Source of the DNA: Spirodela intermedia
Lineage: Eukaryota > Streptophyta > Magnoliopsida > Alismatales > Araceae
Assembly (NCBI GenBank): GCA_902729315.2
Contig: CACVBZ020000001.1
Location: forward strand, 1 to 64,000
DNA: 64,000 nucleotides
Direction of reading: 5' to 3'
In this document: positions 25,384 to 38,295 of the stretch, in pieces
Layout of the letters: every line of letters starts with the position of its first letter
How positions within the stretch are numbered: the stretch's first letter is position 1
Notes under the pieces: generated by a model
Told to the model about the DNA's origin: nothing
Seen by the model: the letters and a program-made list of their open reading frames with translations, nothing else
The model's database searches: none
Translations under genes and position numbers: made by a program

Positions 25384-26934
25384 TCACCCGATGAGAAACA
25401 GGTCGACGCAATCTGTGGCGCTCCGGGTCTCTGTTCTCGTGTTGAGGCTGAGGCTAGCGAGCAGGCTGCAGAGCTGGTCGTGGCCTTGGGGGGCGTCATC
25501 GCCGGAGACGAATCTCGCCACCGAGGTACCCACTGCAATACAGCTCTCGCCGGGCATCTTCTTCATGCCCCCATCCCTCATCACCTTCCTCGTCTCCGCC
25601 GCCGCCTCCCAGAGCCCAGCCTCTGCGTACATGTTCGCGACAATGACGTGGTTGCCGATCCTCTCCGGCTCCAGCTCCAGCAGCCTCCGCCGCGCGCGGC
25701 TGCCCACGCCGCCGCAGTCGGCGGCGCTGTGGATACTGCAGGCGCTCACTAATGTCCTCCACACCACCGCGTCCGGCTCGATGGGCATGCTCTCCACGAA
25801 GGCGTAGGCCTCCTCCAAACGACCGTTGCGGCCAAGAACGTCGACCATGGCGCTGTAGTGCGCCATTCTCGCCGGGATACCGTGCTCTCGCGTCATCTCA
25901 CGGAAGAAGCGGTAGCCATCGTCCACCAGGCCCCCGTGGCTGCAGGCGGCGAGGACGCCGAGAAAGGTCACGCAGTTGGGCTCCACGGGGGTCCTTTTCA
26001 TCCTGTCAAAGAGCTCGAGGGCTTCGCTGGCTAGCCCATGCTGCGCGAGCCCCAGAATCATGGTGCTCCACGTCCACACGTTCCTTTCCGGGATTCTTTC
26101 GAAGACCCGGCGGGCGGAACGGATAGCCCCCGACTTAGCGTACATGTCCACCAGCGCCGTCCCGAGCTGCACATTCATGGCCACCGCTGTCTCGATCAGG
26201 CGACCATGAACCCACTTCCCTAGGCCCAAGTTGCTGGTCTCGGCGGCTGCGGAGAGCAGGACAACGAACGTGGTCTCGTCGGGCTCGAATCGGGCGCGCC
26301 TCATCCAGACGAAGAGCTGCAAAGATTCATCAAGGCAGGAGCGCTCGGTGTAGGCCGATAACATGCTGTTCCATGAGACCACAGTTCGCGCAGGCATTTC
26401 GTCGAAGATCTGCCGGGCCTCTGCAAGCTGACTGCAGCGGGCGTAGAGATGGATCAGCGCATTGCCGACGTAGACGACCGCTCCCACGCCGCCCTTCAGA
26501 GCTTCGGCGTGGAGTTGCCTCCCCAGCTCGAGGTCCGCCAGCCCCGCGGCGGCGTTGAGGACGAAGGGGATGGTTAGCTCGTTGGGCCTCGCCAACGGCC
26601 GTCCCCAGCGGTGCATCTCGAGAAAGACCCCCACGCTGTCTCTCCGCCGCAGGACACAGCACCCGCGGGCATAGCCCCTGATGACGTGGTTCCAGGCTGC
26701 GGTGGAGGGTCCGGGGAGGCGGTTGAGGAGGAGCCGAGCGTGGTCGGCGCCGTCACTGGAGGGGAACAGGGCGAAGGCGCGGATGAGCTCGCTGGCGAGG
26801 AACTTGTCCCCTTCGAGGATCCCAGAAGTCTCGAAGAGGGCGTGGAGCAGCCGGAGCCGTTCGGCAGAGGCGGCTGCGGCCAGGAGGGTGAGGCATCGCT
26901 GTTTGGTGAAGAGGGGAGCGGGGAGCAGAGGCAT
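25384..26934 (-). CDS. Pentatricopeptide repeat protein (At2g36730-like, E class)
   Basis: This is an intronless 516-aa PLS-type PPR protein, expected to bind RNA in mitochondria or plastids. The frame is open from 27081, but the start at 26934 (MPLLPAPLFTKQRC) matches the family N-terminus and leaves out an uncharacteristic 49-residue extension. PPR units run from about residue 50 to 420 (TAAWNHVIRGY, VGNALIHLYARC, TVVSWNSMLSAY, LGTALVDMYAKSG, NVWTWSTMILGLAQHG). The E domain follows (VVWRTLVSACSIH, LLELEPERIGNHVIVANMYAEAG, MKKMPGESCIAVG). Sequence order closely follows Arabidopsis At2g36730, whose precise target I do not know. There is no DYW domain. It is tail-to-tail with the MEF9-like gene but is not its duplicate: motif content and length differ. 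Confidence 0.87.
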   Translation of the reverse strand: MPLLPAPLFTKQRCLTLLAAAASAERLRLLHALFETSGILEGDKFLASELIRAFALFPSSDGADHARLLLNRLPGPSTAAWNHVIRGYARGCCVLRRRDSVGVFLEMHRWGRPLARPNELTIPFVLNAAAGLADLELGRQLHAEALKGGVGAVVYVGNALIHLYARCSQLAEARQIFDEMPARTVVSWNSMLSAYTERSCLDESLQLFVWMRRARFEPDETTFVVLLSAAAETSNLGLGKWVHGRLIETAVAMNVQLGTALVDMYAKSGAIRSARRVFERIPERNVWTWSTMILGLAQHGLASEALELFDRMKRTPVEPNCVTFLGVLAACSHGGLVDDGYRFFREMTREHGIPARMAHYSAMVDVLGRNGRLEEAYAFVESMPIEPDAVVWRTLVSACSIHSAADCGGVGSRARRRLLELEPERIGNHVIVANMYAEAGLWEAAAETRKVMRDGGMKKMPGESCIAVGTSVARFVSGDDAPQGHDQLCSLLASLSLNTRTETRSATDCVDLFLIG

Positions 26935-29900
26935 CCAAGCTAGCGATGCCCAGGGGTCATGGGCGGCTGTGACCGGAGCCTCGTAGAATGGGCTCCATTT
27001 AAACTTGACTGGGCCGGCCCAGTACAGACCTGTTTCAACGCTGTTTTGTCCCTTCTCTCTAGCCCCTCGTTGTGGTGCCAAACTTGGCCATTATGCCTAA
27101 TACATTCTTTGTCAGGATAGAATTTCCCTTTTTCCGTCATGATTGAGCCCTTTTCCTCTCCCTAGCTATCCTTACACCTGATTTTTATTAACTATTATCG
27201 TGAACTTGTAGATCACATATACAAGCTTAGGTCAATCATGAAACACACTTAAACATTCTCCAGCTTTTCGTCAAGATGTTAGTATCTATCTATCTTTGGA
27301 AGATAAATCCATGTAAAATTATATGAATAAAATATTGGTGTTTTTACTATGGGTCACATCATGTCAAAGGTTTCCCTTAATTCAAGATGCATCAAAAGTT
27401 GATCATCAAATTCGATAGTTTTATCAATTTTAAGTTCAAGTGATAATGTGATTCAGAAACAGTAGTGAAAATAGAATTTTAAGCCTTCTTGAATCCAAGA
27501 GGATAAGAAAAATGCTCTTGAATTCACAAGGATCAAAATAACTCCCTTTAATTCATAACTTTTTGTATCAGAAAGCATATGAAAAATCTATCAAAATAAT
27601 GAAAATTCGCTATAATCATGATGTATTAGGTAAAATGCAGCTCCATCTAAATAGGGTTAGAATTAGTTGTGATGCCCCTAAAAAGCGGATCAATTTAGAA
27701 AATACATTCATATAAATAGGGCAATTACTAAAACTAAAACTTTTCTACATTTGTTCATGTGCTTTATTAAGGTTTAATCGGATTTTGTTCCTTTTTAGAT
27801 CTTCTCATCTTTCTTACTTTGTTTATGCACCCCTAAAAAACATAAAAAAATTAAAACAAAATAAAGGTAGCCTAACAAAAATTGAAGTTACCCAAGATGA
27901 GGGTGGATGGAGGATGAATTGATTTTCTTAGATTATATTGAATTTTGGGTTTTGGTAGTTCTCTAGGACAAGGTGAATAGAAAAAATAATATAATTTTTT
28001 AATGGTTTTATACCCCTCATTTAGCTCACTCTTATAAGGGCACTGGCCCATTGTTTCATTGGTATCTAGTTAGCACAAATGTTCATAATCAAAGCAATAG
28101 CTTGCTTATATATTTATATTTAAGGCTCCAGGTCAACTTGCATACACCTAATATGTGCTTTTAGTAGTTGATTACTATCAATAGATAATACTCTATGATT
28201 TAAGAAATAACGAAAGAAAGGCATACATTTTTAATTTGAAGCCCCATTGAGTGTAGAGCTTAGACCTCTTTAGTTGTTAGTCTTAAAATTCCTTATGCAT
28301 TGGTGAAGAATCATGACAATGATGTGAAAATGTTATCCCATTATTATTGAATGAATGTTACTAGCAATAGTTTCCTTCATGTAAGCCATTTACATTTCTT
28401 GTCAAGGGCATCAATTAAGTGGGAAATAAGTTGATAGAAAGTCTCTCTTCCTTATGTTCATTGTTCTCCTTTAATGATAATAGATGGTCAAACTGAGGCA
28501 CTAAATATGACCTTAGCCAATTTGGATTGCTCTATTTGAGGAGATAAATCAAAAGAATGAGATCATACTTTAAGTAGACTTTGTTTACAATTCAATAATC
28601 AATAACTCCACTAACTATAATGTCTCTTTTAGATCTTGTGCATTTACTAAATTATAGAAGAACATGAATTACAACTGACAATATAATAGATCATATCGAA
28701 GTATTCTACAAAAGCATCAAGAAATGTCTTTTAGCCAATTACACCAATTAGAAGAAGGTGGCTGATTAGAAAGGGCAAAAGAAGATTTGTGAAGATGGTG
28801 ATTTAATTACGATATACTTACAAGAAGAAAAGTCTACTTAATTATAAATTGATACTTATAATGAAGTTGTTACTAAAGAAGAATGGGTCGTTAACAATTT
28901 TAAAGAAGATCATGACATTACATACTTTATTAATTTATTAGATAATATATGTATAAATTTTATGCTTAATGTTACAGATATTTATTATTCTTATGTAGAG
29001 GCACATGAATAATTATGGAAGAGTTCCATTCAACCAAGCTAGATTGATGTACTGCAGCATACAGATATTTTAAAACACTCAAAATTACAGGGCTAGGCAC
29101 CCTGGAAATCGGTTGTAAATATAAAAAAGTCTAAATAGGGTGCAAAACGAAATCATGCCAAAAAAAGTGGGTGAATGTTTAGAAGTTGACAAGTTAAGTA
29201 ATTGATGCATAGTTAAAGTGCATGTTAGAATGGATTTATCTATATATTCTTGGGTCTCAATCAAAGCATTTTAGTTGTAGATGGCTACAATATACGTCCA
29301 AGTGAATATGTAAAAATATCTTATTTTTTTATAAAAATGTTATTGATCAAAAAATACAATTTAGGAATAGGATCTATAAACATCTTTATATAGTTGTTAT
29401 CAACTTGGCGTGATTTCTCACATTTAGTTTCAAGAGCTTAGTTAAATGTTCCAAAGAGCATACACATCTTAGACAGATACAAACTAGATTAATAAGCACA
29501 ACCCAAATAGGAGTTTCTCATGAAACAAGATATGTTGAATAAGTGATTATTCAATAATAAACATTTTAGTTTTGTATTTCATATTGTCTTCTCTTATTTA
29601 TCTTCAATTCTTGTGTTTCTAGTGTTTTTCAATAACAAATTATTATAACACAAGCTTTTACTTTTCATTTTCCCAATTAGTTAGAAGAAAGTGAGAGGAA
29701 AATGACAAGTTGCATGTAGTTTTCGGTACACATTTGTCTAACAAAAGGTTCTCAAGTATCCCGAAAAATGATATTTAGTAATCCCAATATTAAATGGGAC
29801 TTAATGGAAATGTAACATTTTAATTCCCCCACTTTATGGTAACAACAGTATTTTCCTATTTTACAGTTTATTAAAAAGTATAATTCACCTTCTACTCGCA

Positions 29901-30926
29901 TCCACTATATGTTGATATATTTGATGAATGAGAATATAACATGTGATGAAATCCAATCAAAACAAAAGTTTTTAGGCTCTCATATACTCAATTCTGGATC
30001 CACATTAAATGAGATTGCACTTCGTAAAAACTTTTTAAAAACGTTGTACTTAAATTAGAAAAAATCTAATTCCCAATTTATATACATTTGACACTCAAGA
30101 AGGTCTTATGTAAATATTTCCTAATCACAAGCAAAATTAGTGCAATCTAAATGTGTACCAATTCTTTCAAAAATTAGGCACACCAGCACCCAAAAGAATA
30201 TGGCATAAAACATTTCAAAATCTGGCACAATATGCTGTTCACACATTTAGAAAAATTCCATTGATATGTACCTATAAAATGATTTAAACTATGCCCATCT
30301 GTTTATGTAGATGCGGTTCCTTTGATTTTCAGGCGGGGTGTTGTTAATGAGCAAGGGTTTCCTTATCGACATAATAAGGATGGACACTTGGTCCCAATAG
30401 GCCGAGCAGGCGCACATACACGCATACGCAGTCACAGAGAGGGAGAACCCGGAGGAACTTGTGGACCACGTCGAAGCCACGCAAGCGTCCTTATCCGTCT
30501 GAGAAGTGATATTCTTTACGTCTGCTTACATCGGCCGAGTAGATGCCAAGTCAGATGGCCGACGTTAGATTCATGGATGCTTCAGCGAAGGAAAGTTTTA
30601 CCTTTGGGCCCGGCCGCTCGTCGTACGGGCGGACGAGACGTATTTTCATGCAGAGTCTGGGATTCCGATATGGGCCTAATGGGCTTATGAGCCGCTAGTA
30701 GGAAACAGATAATAGATAATAATAATAACAATAATAAATATAAGAAATAAGGACATTACAGCCGGAGATGAACGTATGAACAAAAAGGAGCCGGTCTTCC
30801 ACCTTCGATACTGATTCTTTTATTGACCGAACTCAATCATGGACAATGATCGATCGATCATCTCCGCGCTCCGAGAAGTATCTTCTGTTCTTCTTCTCCC
30901 TCTGCCATGGCGAATCCGGATTGTCG
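26935..30926. other. Gene-free region upstream of the PPR gene and downstream of the ACHT gene
   Basis: 26935-27180 is the PPR 5' flank. 27180-30300 is AT-rich with scattered stops in all frames and no recognisable domain. 30320-30700 turns GC-rich and carries a 122-codon + strand ORF without homology that I can recognise. An (AAT)-type microsatellite lies at about 30716-30740. The ACHT 3' UTR should lie just left of 30927. Confidence 0.55.
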
Positions 30927-31940
30927 TCAATGGATGGTTGACGCAGACAAGATCCCCGCTAGAGCCAACTTCAGCAACTCCGTCTGCTCCAGACCTTTCG
31001 AGGGGCCGGGGCCGCACCTCCCCAACCCGTACTTCGCCATTGCATCTCTGAACTTGTTGATCTGAACATGATTCAACAGCAGCAGATATCACCAGTCAGG
31101 AAGAATATACATAGAAATCGGTAAGATGCGATGGAAGTCGTCATTCTATAGGGGGGCTTACGGTGGCGTTGGTGCAGCTGAAGCTGCAGACCCGACCCTG
31201 AGGTCCTCTGTAGAATCGGAAGAATGGCAGCACACGGATGTTGAGGCTGCAGCACAAGGATCTGTGCTCCTCGTAGTTGACCTTGAGGAACAGTGCGTCC
31301 GGATTCGACTCGCCAATCTGGCATATCTGGAGGCAAGTAGCAGAAATAACAAATCTCAGCTCGTCGCCTTTGGATGTTCGATGTGCCACGCCGATGATGG
31401 TCTTACACACCTTTGGATGCAGGACTCTACAGGCCCCGCAGCCGGGGGAGTAGAAGTCGAGGACGACGAGCCTGTTCCCGGCGTTCATGAGAGTATCCAC
31501 AAGCTCCTGTGCAGAACCGATTTCTATCATATTCTGCATCTCTCCTTTATCCCACCATCTCGTCGATTGGGGGAAGTAAATGGAGAAATTCTGAGCCTGA
31601 ATCGCGAGGAGACTTAAGGTTAGGTTAGGTTACAGAACAGGACAAAGAGAAACAGAAAATGGATTCCGGATCATTTATCCCATTGCTACTAGGAAAGTGA
31701 TTCTTAGATATATATCTATATATATGTATATGTAATGGAATAGACAGATGTATGTTCGCTCACAGATATGTCTCGTCCCGCCTGCTGATCCCTGAGCACC
31801 ACCTGCTTGACAATAAAGTCGTTCTTCCAGGAGGAGAACTTCAGTGAGGTGGTCGATCCTCCGATCAATGTCTTCTTCTTGTCCAGCGCCAGAGGGCTAG
31901 AGCTGGAGACGCAGAAGCCTTCCCTCAAACTAACCGCCAT
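30927..31940 (-). CDS. ACHT4: Atypical Cys-His-rich thioredoxin (ACHT4-type, chloroplast)
   Basis: This is a four-exon gene: 31940-31764, 31533-31411, 31326-31162, 31061-30927. All junctions are GT-AG, phase 0, giving 199 aa. Residues 1-45 (MAVSLREGFCVSSSSPLALD...) resemble a chloroplast transit peptide. The thioredoxin fold follows, with the atypical active site SPGCGACRVLHPK (C91-G-A-C94) in place of the canonical W-C-G-P-C. The ACHT hallmarks NYEEHRSLC, VLPFFRFYRG and SFSCTNAT come next, and the C-terminal segment INKFRDAMAKYG ends in a variable tail. ACHT proteins shuttle oxidising equivalents to plastid targets such as 2-Cys peroxiredoxin; the target here is inferred. An ORF upstream (32188-31925) overlaps the start in another frame and probably represents 5' leader. 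Confidence 0.88.
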
Positions 31941-33362
31941 TTCGGAGAAGAGGAGGAGAGGGAGAAGAAGAATCGGGCGATGAACAAAATAAGGCCTTCT
32001 ACGATCTGGCTACGCCTCTCCGTGCAGGAACAATGAGGGGCAGCTTCGCGAACCGGACCTCGCCGCCTAGAACTGAAGAGGTAGCCTTTGGAACAACTCC
32101 CGCTACTAGGGATTTCTATCTCCGCCGCGCAAGGGAGATATCTCTCGAGGTAAACAGCCTTCCCCCGAATCCGGAGAAGAAGGGGCAAAGAGAGAAGCAG
32201 ACGAAACGATGAAGAGGGGAACCGATGCGGATAGATACGAACGAAAAGCGGGGAATGCGGATAAAAAGAAGTGGCCGCCTAGGTCATGCTCCCCGACCCC
32301 CTCTCTACCCCCCAGCTCTCTCTCTCTCTCCAGTTACTGCTAAATCTGTTGGCTAAACGACACCTCGTCCCGCCGGCATCCGTCGATCCTCCTGTCGGAG
32401 GTGAGCTCCCTCCCTCTCTCTCTCTCTCTCTCCCTCCCCACCACATTCACAACGCGCAACAGGGAGGCGGATGCTGCTGACGGGGATCCTCGTCACGTGC
32501 CGCCTTTTTTTTTTAAGCGACCGACGTGTCACCCTCCTCTTCTTATTCGAGGGGCCGTTATCCGCCTCCACCTGCTGTCCCTTAGTTTCTCCTTTCTCAT
32601 TTGTGGGTCCCCAAACGGTCTGGCCGCCAGTCGATCCGCCACGAGAGCCACGCTGGCGGGGGGTTAAGTTCACAGGTTCTCTCCAATTAATTAATTTTCA
32701 ATATTTTACTTTCAGCCGCTCATTTGTTTTTTGTATGATCTTTGCCACGTGTTTAAAAGCGATTCTCGGGCGGCGGCTCGCCTCGGCGAGCTGCGTGGTG
32801 GATAATTTAACTGCGGGTCCCACAGTTGATCGGCATCCCAGGGCTTCGATCAACGGTTGAGATTTTTGGTCTTCGTTACATTTTAGAAAAAGTGAAAAGA
32901 AACGAAGAAAAAACCTGGTTTCTCTAAAATTGTGAAATTCAGTATTGGACAGAGGACTTTTTTATTTATTTTGTGGAGGCCCAGTGGGTGGGACCCCGGC
33001 TTAGTATAGTAGAAGTAGCCTTCAAGAGGCTGCTGGCCGTTGAATGATAGGAGCCTAGTTCCTCAATCTGAGGCTCCCATTCCAAAGGCTACAATAGGAC
33101 TGGAGCAAGGGATCGTCATCCATCTCTCTCTCTCTCTCTCTCTCGATTCAGCAGAGGACGAGAACCACAAATGGGATTCTCATAAGCAGCGGCCTTAACT
33201 TCTCAAAGAAAGAAAGTGGCTGGGAATTTTTGAATAGAAATGGTATTTTAGTATGACCAAAAGATGAGCTTGGTCGTCAAATAGGCCCATAGATCGATGT
33301 CAATTCAAGCTGGGTCAGGGTTCCAGTGAGTGATTTGTCTGGCCATGTGATTGTGACTCACA

Positions 33363-33406
<44 letters not shown>

Positions 33407-33600
33407 GTTTAGCTTCTCTCATGGAAACCTCTCCGCTTACATGATGGTGTCCTACAACCTCTTTCTTCCCATTTCCTCTTATAGACCCCCCTCCTCCTCC
33501 GCTTTTCAATTTGATTCGCATTATTTAAATCGACATACATTTTTAGTATAATGAATATGAACAAAGTCGAGGGGATTTTGAACCCCAAACTATATACAAT
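31941..33600. other. ACHT promoter/leader region with CT microsatellites
   Basis: This gene-free flank upstream of the ACHT start is unusually GC- and pyrimidine-rich near the gene. It contains four (CT) runs at about 32317-32331, 32412-32433, 33121-33143 and 33365-33401. ORFs across it are short, out of register with each other and low in complexity. No second gene was recognised on the + strand. Confidence 0.5.
33365..33401. repeat. (CT)n microsatellite
   Basis: About 18 CT units, the longest of four CT tracts in the 5' flank of the ACHT gene. Confidence 0.85.
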
Positions 33601-35105
33601 CACACGTAATTTCATGAGACATATTCCATATAGAACAAATATTACACTATACTACCCATCATTTTATATATTTTTTATGTTTTTAAGAGTGGGAAGGACA
33701 CACTTCTAATATTTTTTAGCAGTTAATTTACAACTTTTGACCAGAGAAATGGAATGTTTTAGTTTGCAATACATGAGACAATCACAAGTTTTTAATGGTT
33801 CAACATAAAAAAAAAAAGGAATAGGCAAAGAGGCTAGTTTAGATGATTAAATAATTGGTAAGTTAGACATATCTATCACATTTTTAGGCTGTAAGAACAG
33901 AAGAATCGGTTTCTTGGATCTACTTATCATGTTCCTATTTTAGGCTACCATGAAAAATATTATGTTAGCATTTTCTATTCAATATTCTATGCTTTCAACT
34001 TCATAAGTTACTTTAGCACATAAATGACAAGGGTTTACAAATTCTTGTAAATAGACAAATCCTACAAAACTTTTAAAATTAGAGTCTTAATGATTATATA
34101 TATTATTTGACAATAAGAAAAATACATTTTCATTCACATACTTGGATTCAAATAGCAAAAATAAATGGCATTTTGTTTTACTAATATTTGTGTGATATGA
34201 AAAACAACTTTTCTAATAGATTTGTGAATTTCTTCACCATACATTGTGCTCTTTATTCCTTCATTTACCTAGATTTTTTCAAAGAAAATTTCAACCCATC
34301 TATCAAGAATAAAGAGTAAGGTATAGATGTTTTCAAATAATTCTACCTTTGACCAGAAAGGGAATTGAAAATTGACTGAATACATTAATCATCTATTATA
34401 TGAAAGTACACACAATCATCTATGTAAAATTTTATGGATTGTAATGTAGCTTCACATTCAATACTTCTGATTGAGCCAGTATATCATGTGAATTAATAAA
34501 ATTATGCTACAAAATAGTGGTCTCCTATCAAGAATTCTCCAAATGAATATATGTTCATGACAAAAAAAATGAACAATAGTGTTAATAAGATTAAGCTGAT
34601 GTGTCCATGCGCTCGACTACTAGTGAATGAAAACTGCTGTAGATAAATGCTTCTTTCCAATGTAGAGTGCACCTGAAAACCCTGTAGGAAGGAAACACAA
34701 GACAAACACCCAACCATGTATATCTATTGTGATTACTTCAAACAAAAATTAGAGATTATTCAACAGTTTGTTGTGAATGCACTTTTGTATTGCAAAATTA
34801 TTTTGTTTTAAGATTTTCATTGTTGGTTATGTGAGATTTTATCTATTATTGATTCATAGACAACATACTATGGCATCACTTTAAATGGGGTTTTTATGCA
34901 AATATCGCTATCCATATTTCGTCATTAGGTGTCACCCACATTCCTCTGTTCTCTTGGTTCAACCATCCAGACTTCGTCTCCACCCAACCTCGTGGAAGTC
35001 CCAAATGCAAACCCTCCCACCTACCCTCGCACCATGATGGAACATGTGTAGTCCATGAAGCCTCAAGCTGATATTCACAGAAATAACTAGGCAGCAAACT
35101 CACTG
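33601..35105. other. AT-rich intergenic region
   Basis: No gene, RNA or recognisable transposon domain was seen. The region ends at the TGTCC target site of the Tekay-like gypsy element. Confidence 0.5.
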
Positions 35106-35110
35106 TGTCC
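35106..35110 (+). other. Target-site duplication TGTCC (left)
   Basis: Identical to TGTCC at 49654-49658, immediately outside the two LTRs of the gypsy element. It fixes both element boundaries across 14.5 kb. Confidence 0.85.
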
Positions 35111-35593
35111 TGTTGAGGCTCTGATCACAGATCCTTTCCCCCATAGACAAAGATGGGAGCACCGCCATTCAGAGATGGGAGAACCGTTGGGCAGAAATGG
35201 TTGAAAGGCTAGCCCGGAACAGACCGAGCCAAACCAAAGTAGTTGCATGAACGGCCGGGTCAGAATCAGTCACAGACTCGTCCACAACATGTGATCTGAC
35301 CGTCTATAAAGAACGGGAGAGGGGGAGAAGAAGATTGATCGAGTCTAGGCTCCAGCTAGGAGAAAAGGAGAATAGCAATCTCCAATTGGCTACCTGGAGG
35401 ACTCTTGGAGTTCCTCTAGTTATCCCTCTTCATTCTTGCCATCCCTACTCTTCCACACTCATTTCCCACTGATATGTTGTCACTCCCTTTCTCTTACTAT
35501 AAAACTCTATTCGTAGAGTTTATTTGATGTTAGAAGGACCGATTTTCTATTAACCATCGCGTCTGTTACACTCCCGTCGTTGGATTTGCATCA
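35111..35593 (+). repeat. 5' LTR of the Tekay-like element
   Basis: Direct repeat of 49247-49653. It contains the TATA-like CTATAAAG near 35303-35310 and a shared block from the GAGAAGAAGATTGAT region through GTTTATTTGATGTTA. It ends GCATCA, two bases before the primer site. Confidence 0.85.
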
Positions 35594-35595
35594 AC

Positions 35596-35607
35596 TAATA
35601 TCAGAGC
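35596..35607 (+). other. Primer-binding site, initiator tRNA-Met type (degraded)
   Basis: TAATATCAGAGC differs at two positions from the common plant initiator-tRNA-Met primer site TGGTATCAGAGC, and lies two bases after the LTR. Confidence 0.7.
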
Positions 35608-35639
35608 TAAGTCGCCTCGATTCCTCATTGGGCCAAAGC

Positions 35640-36541
35640 CAACTGATCCCAAATGAGAAACCCTGAAAAAGGAAATGGAGGAAGTCCGGCACAACATCTT
35701 GCGAGAGTAGACAAAGATAACTAGTTTTCGGCTGGAGTTGAAGACCAAACAAGACGAGTTTTGTGCGGAGGTTAAAAGTGATCGAGCCAAGCTTTGACAA
35801 CAACTTGGAATGTTGATCCGATTCATGGAGAGGCTGCTCCGCTAGGAGAAAAAAAATGGGAAGGAAAAAGAAGCTGTAGAGTCTAGCAAGGGATTCTCCC
35901 ATTTGGAGCATTGTAAAACAGGGGGATACGAGGAGGACATCTGCCTACAACCACCGTATCTCCCCCCCCCCCTATTCCAGGTGAGTTTCAGGCTCAAAGA
36001 AGAAGGTTAGTGGAACTAACTCGGATGGGTGGGTCCTCCGAGCTGAACTGTATTTCGCCACTTACAAACTGACATGCCTAGAGAAGCTGGCAAAGGCGAG
36101 CCTTAGCATGGATGGGTGTGCTCTCCTCTGGTTCCGATGGGCAGGTGACAAGAGGCCCTTCTGGAGCTGGGAAGAGCTTAAAGAACAACTCTTGACCCGA
36201 TTCAATTCTCTTCAATCTAACACTCGTTGCAAATGGTTTATGGAGCTTACTCAATAGGGGATTGTCAATGAGTATTGATGTTAGGAGGACTACAACACAT
36301 TCGGGAGGACTGGAAGGGGCCTTCTTGAAGGGACTGCAACTAGAGCAAGGATGCAGCCAGAGATTCAAGCTGAAGTATGTGCAATAAATCCAGTAAGACC
36401 GGAAGATATTATGCAAGCCGCCTAGAAAGTCAAGGTGAAAATCAACAAAAGCAAGGATCTCAAGATTGACAGATTCTCAGATTCTCGACCTGGAGTTGAG
36501 GCATCCATGGTCCACCGGAGTCAACAATTTTTTGAGGATAG
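35640..36541 (+). pseudogene. gag of Tekay-like element (degenerate)
   Basis: Translation across stops and shifts gives a retrotransposon gag core. It includes an R-A-E-L-Y-F motif near 36040, a W-F-R-W motif near 36130, W-E-E-L-K near 36175, and a C-terminal N-P-V-R-P-E-D-I-M-Q-A-A segment near 36390. The gag zinc-knuckle region is cut: its start lies right of the solo LTR at 38200-38295. A run of 11 C at about 35961-35971 is a slippage site. Confidence 0.7.
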
Positions 36542-36569
36542 GTAATGGGCCTCGTGGTCCTTTGGTGCC

Positions 36570-38188
36570 CTGACGTGACTCAGTCGTTGTATATTAAATC
36601 ACGCAAATATAAAATTTATAAAACTAGAAAATACGAATTTTCGGATATTTAGAAGTATTTCTGAATAAATATATCACTTATAATTCAATAAAACTTCCAA
36701 AAATAGCGGTAATTTTCCAAGTCGATCACAGGGATGTAATATAATATCTGGTAATTATTCAGAATTTTTCTCAATGAATACAATTTTCTATGAATTTTAT
36801 ACTAAGAAATGAAAAAGAAAAATATTTAAAATTCACAAAAAATAAGGAAATAAGGGTGCAGACGTCAGGATGACGTCAGCGCCCGACAAACGTGAATCGG
36901 GCGGAAACAGAGTTCCGCTCGGCGATTCTTACGAAAGCGATTACAGACGATTTAGTTAATCAAATTAAGATCTGTAAAAGCTAGAAGAATCGTAATAGAA
37001 CAAAGTATATTTTGGTAAATCAAAATCACAAAAAGTATCACTAAATGAAGCGTAAAGTAAGTTGAAAGCAGGAAAACAGAGTTCCGACGTCGCGACGGCG
37101 ATGCGTCGGCGATGCACCAGAATCCTGAGCGTTCGGGAGGATCGTCGTGTAGTGTCCATGGCCTCGAAGGCTCTCCTTGGACAAAGACGACGTGGGCAAT
37201 CTCTAGATCTTCTCGCGAAGTCTAGAGATTAATGAAATGGGTCGTCGAGTCGTCTCCGGCGGCTGTCACCTGGCAGAGCGGAAAAACGGCGACTTTGCGG
37301 CTCTCCAGTGGCTGTCACCCGACGGAGAGGAGTTGGATGGAGGTGGGGCGCGTGTTAGGGAGCTTCATCCTCAGGTCCGCGCAGCAAGAGGAGGCTCTTC
37401 ATCGCATCTGGTACGCTCCCAGGAGGTGGTGACTCGTCTCCTAGCGGATCGTCCTCTTCCCGACGACGGCTTGTTTGTCGATCAATCGGAGATTATTTAC
37501 TCGATGGATTCGTGATCCTTTTATCGCGAATCATTCAGCAATTTTAGTAGCAATGCTCCGCGAATCGCATTGACGAGATTTTCGCTGATGATCCAACGAT
37601 TCTCGTTGCTTAATCCTTCACCGGCGATCTGCAGGAAAGTCGCGATAATCAGATAAAAATATATGAATTTTGACTCTGGGAGGATTCAAACCTGCGCCGG
37701 TCGCCTGTCTGTGAGGAAGGTGTGACGCGGGTTTAGTCCCACATCGGTTGTGCACCGATTTTTCGGGTAAATATATAGTAATGTTAGCTTTGTAAGCAAA
37801 GTCTCTTCTCTCGCGTGTACGACCACTCCTTGCCCCACAGCCTGCTGGCCACTGGTGACGTGGAAGGGGAGTGGCATACACGTGCCCTATCGGTCCCCAA
37901 GCCAAGCCGCTCGAGCCCTTGCTCACGGCTACTCCCCGACTGCGCTTCCGACCCGCTTGCGGGTCCCCCCATTTTTGCAATATTTTTATTTTTATTTCTT
38001 GTTCTTCATTTATCTCGAAAGTAAGACTGTAAAAATCATATAAAATCACATAATTACCCAAAAATTCACGTTAATCAACTGAAAACCACAAATCATTTTT
38101 TAACACAAATATAAGTCTATTTATCATGAGTTAAGGCTAAAACTATATTATTTACTAATTATTAACTCATGATAATGAAGACTTATCA
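36570..38188 (-). repeat. Solo LTR copy B of the TGATAAG family, TSD TGCCC
   Basis: This 1619-bp LTR is near-identical in layout to copy A and in the same orientation (antisense on the + strand). It is flanked by TGCCC at 36565-36569 and 38189-38193, with no internal region. It is therefore a solo LTR produced by LTR-LTR recombination after insertion into the gag/zinc-knuckle part of the Tekay-like element. The B-box motif is mutated here (37682-37692). Confidence 0.9.
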
Positions 38189-38295
38189 TGCCCTCTATGG
38201 CTACATCTAATGCCGCAATGAAGAGAGTCAATTTACCTGCAGCAGAGATTCAAGCCAAATGAATGTAGGGTCTCTATTTTTACTATAGTGAGAAA

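Noticed and set aside
26935-27081. 49-residue N-terminal extension of the second PPR protein
   Set aside because: The family N-terminus begins at the internal methionine (26934), and the extension has no presequence character.
30322-30690. 122-codon + strand ORF
   Set aside because: No recognisable domain, ordinary composition for a short GC-rich patch, no clear promoter or splice context.
31925-32188. 87-codon minus-strand ORF upstream of the ACHT gene
   Set aside because: Overlaps the ACHT start in another frame and probably lies in the 5' leader. It could be a uORF, but nothing supports it as a gene.
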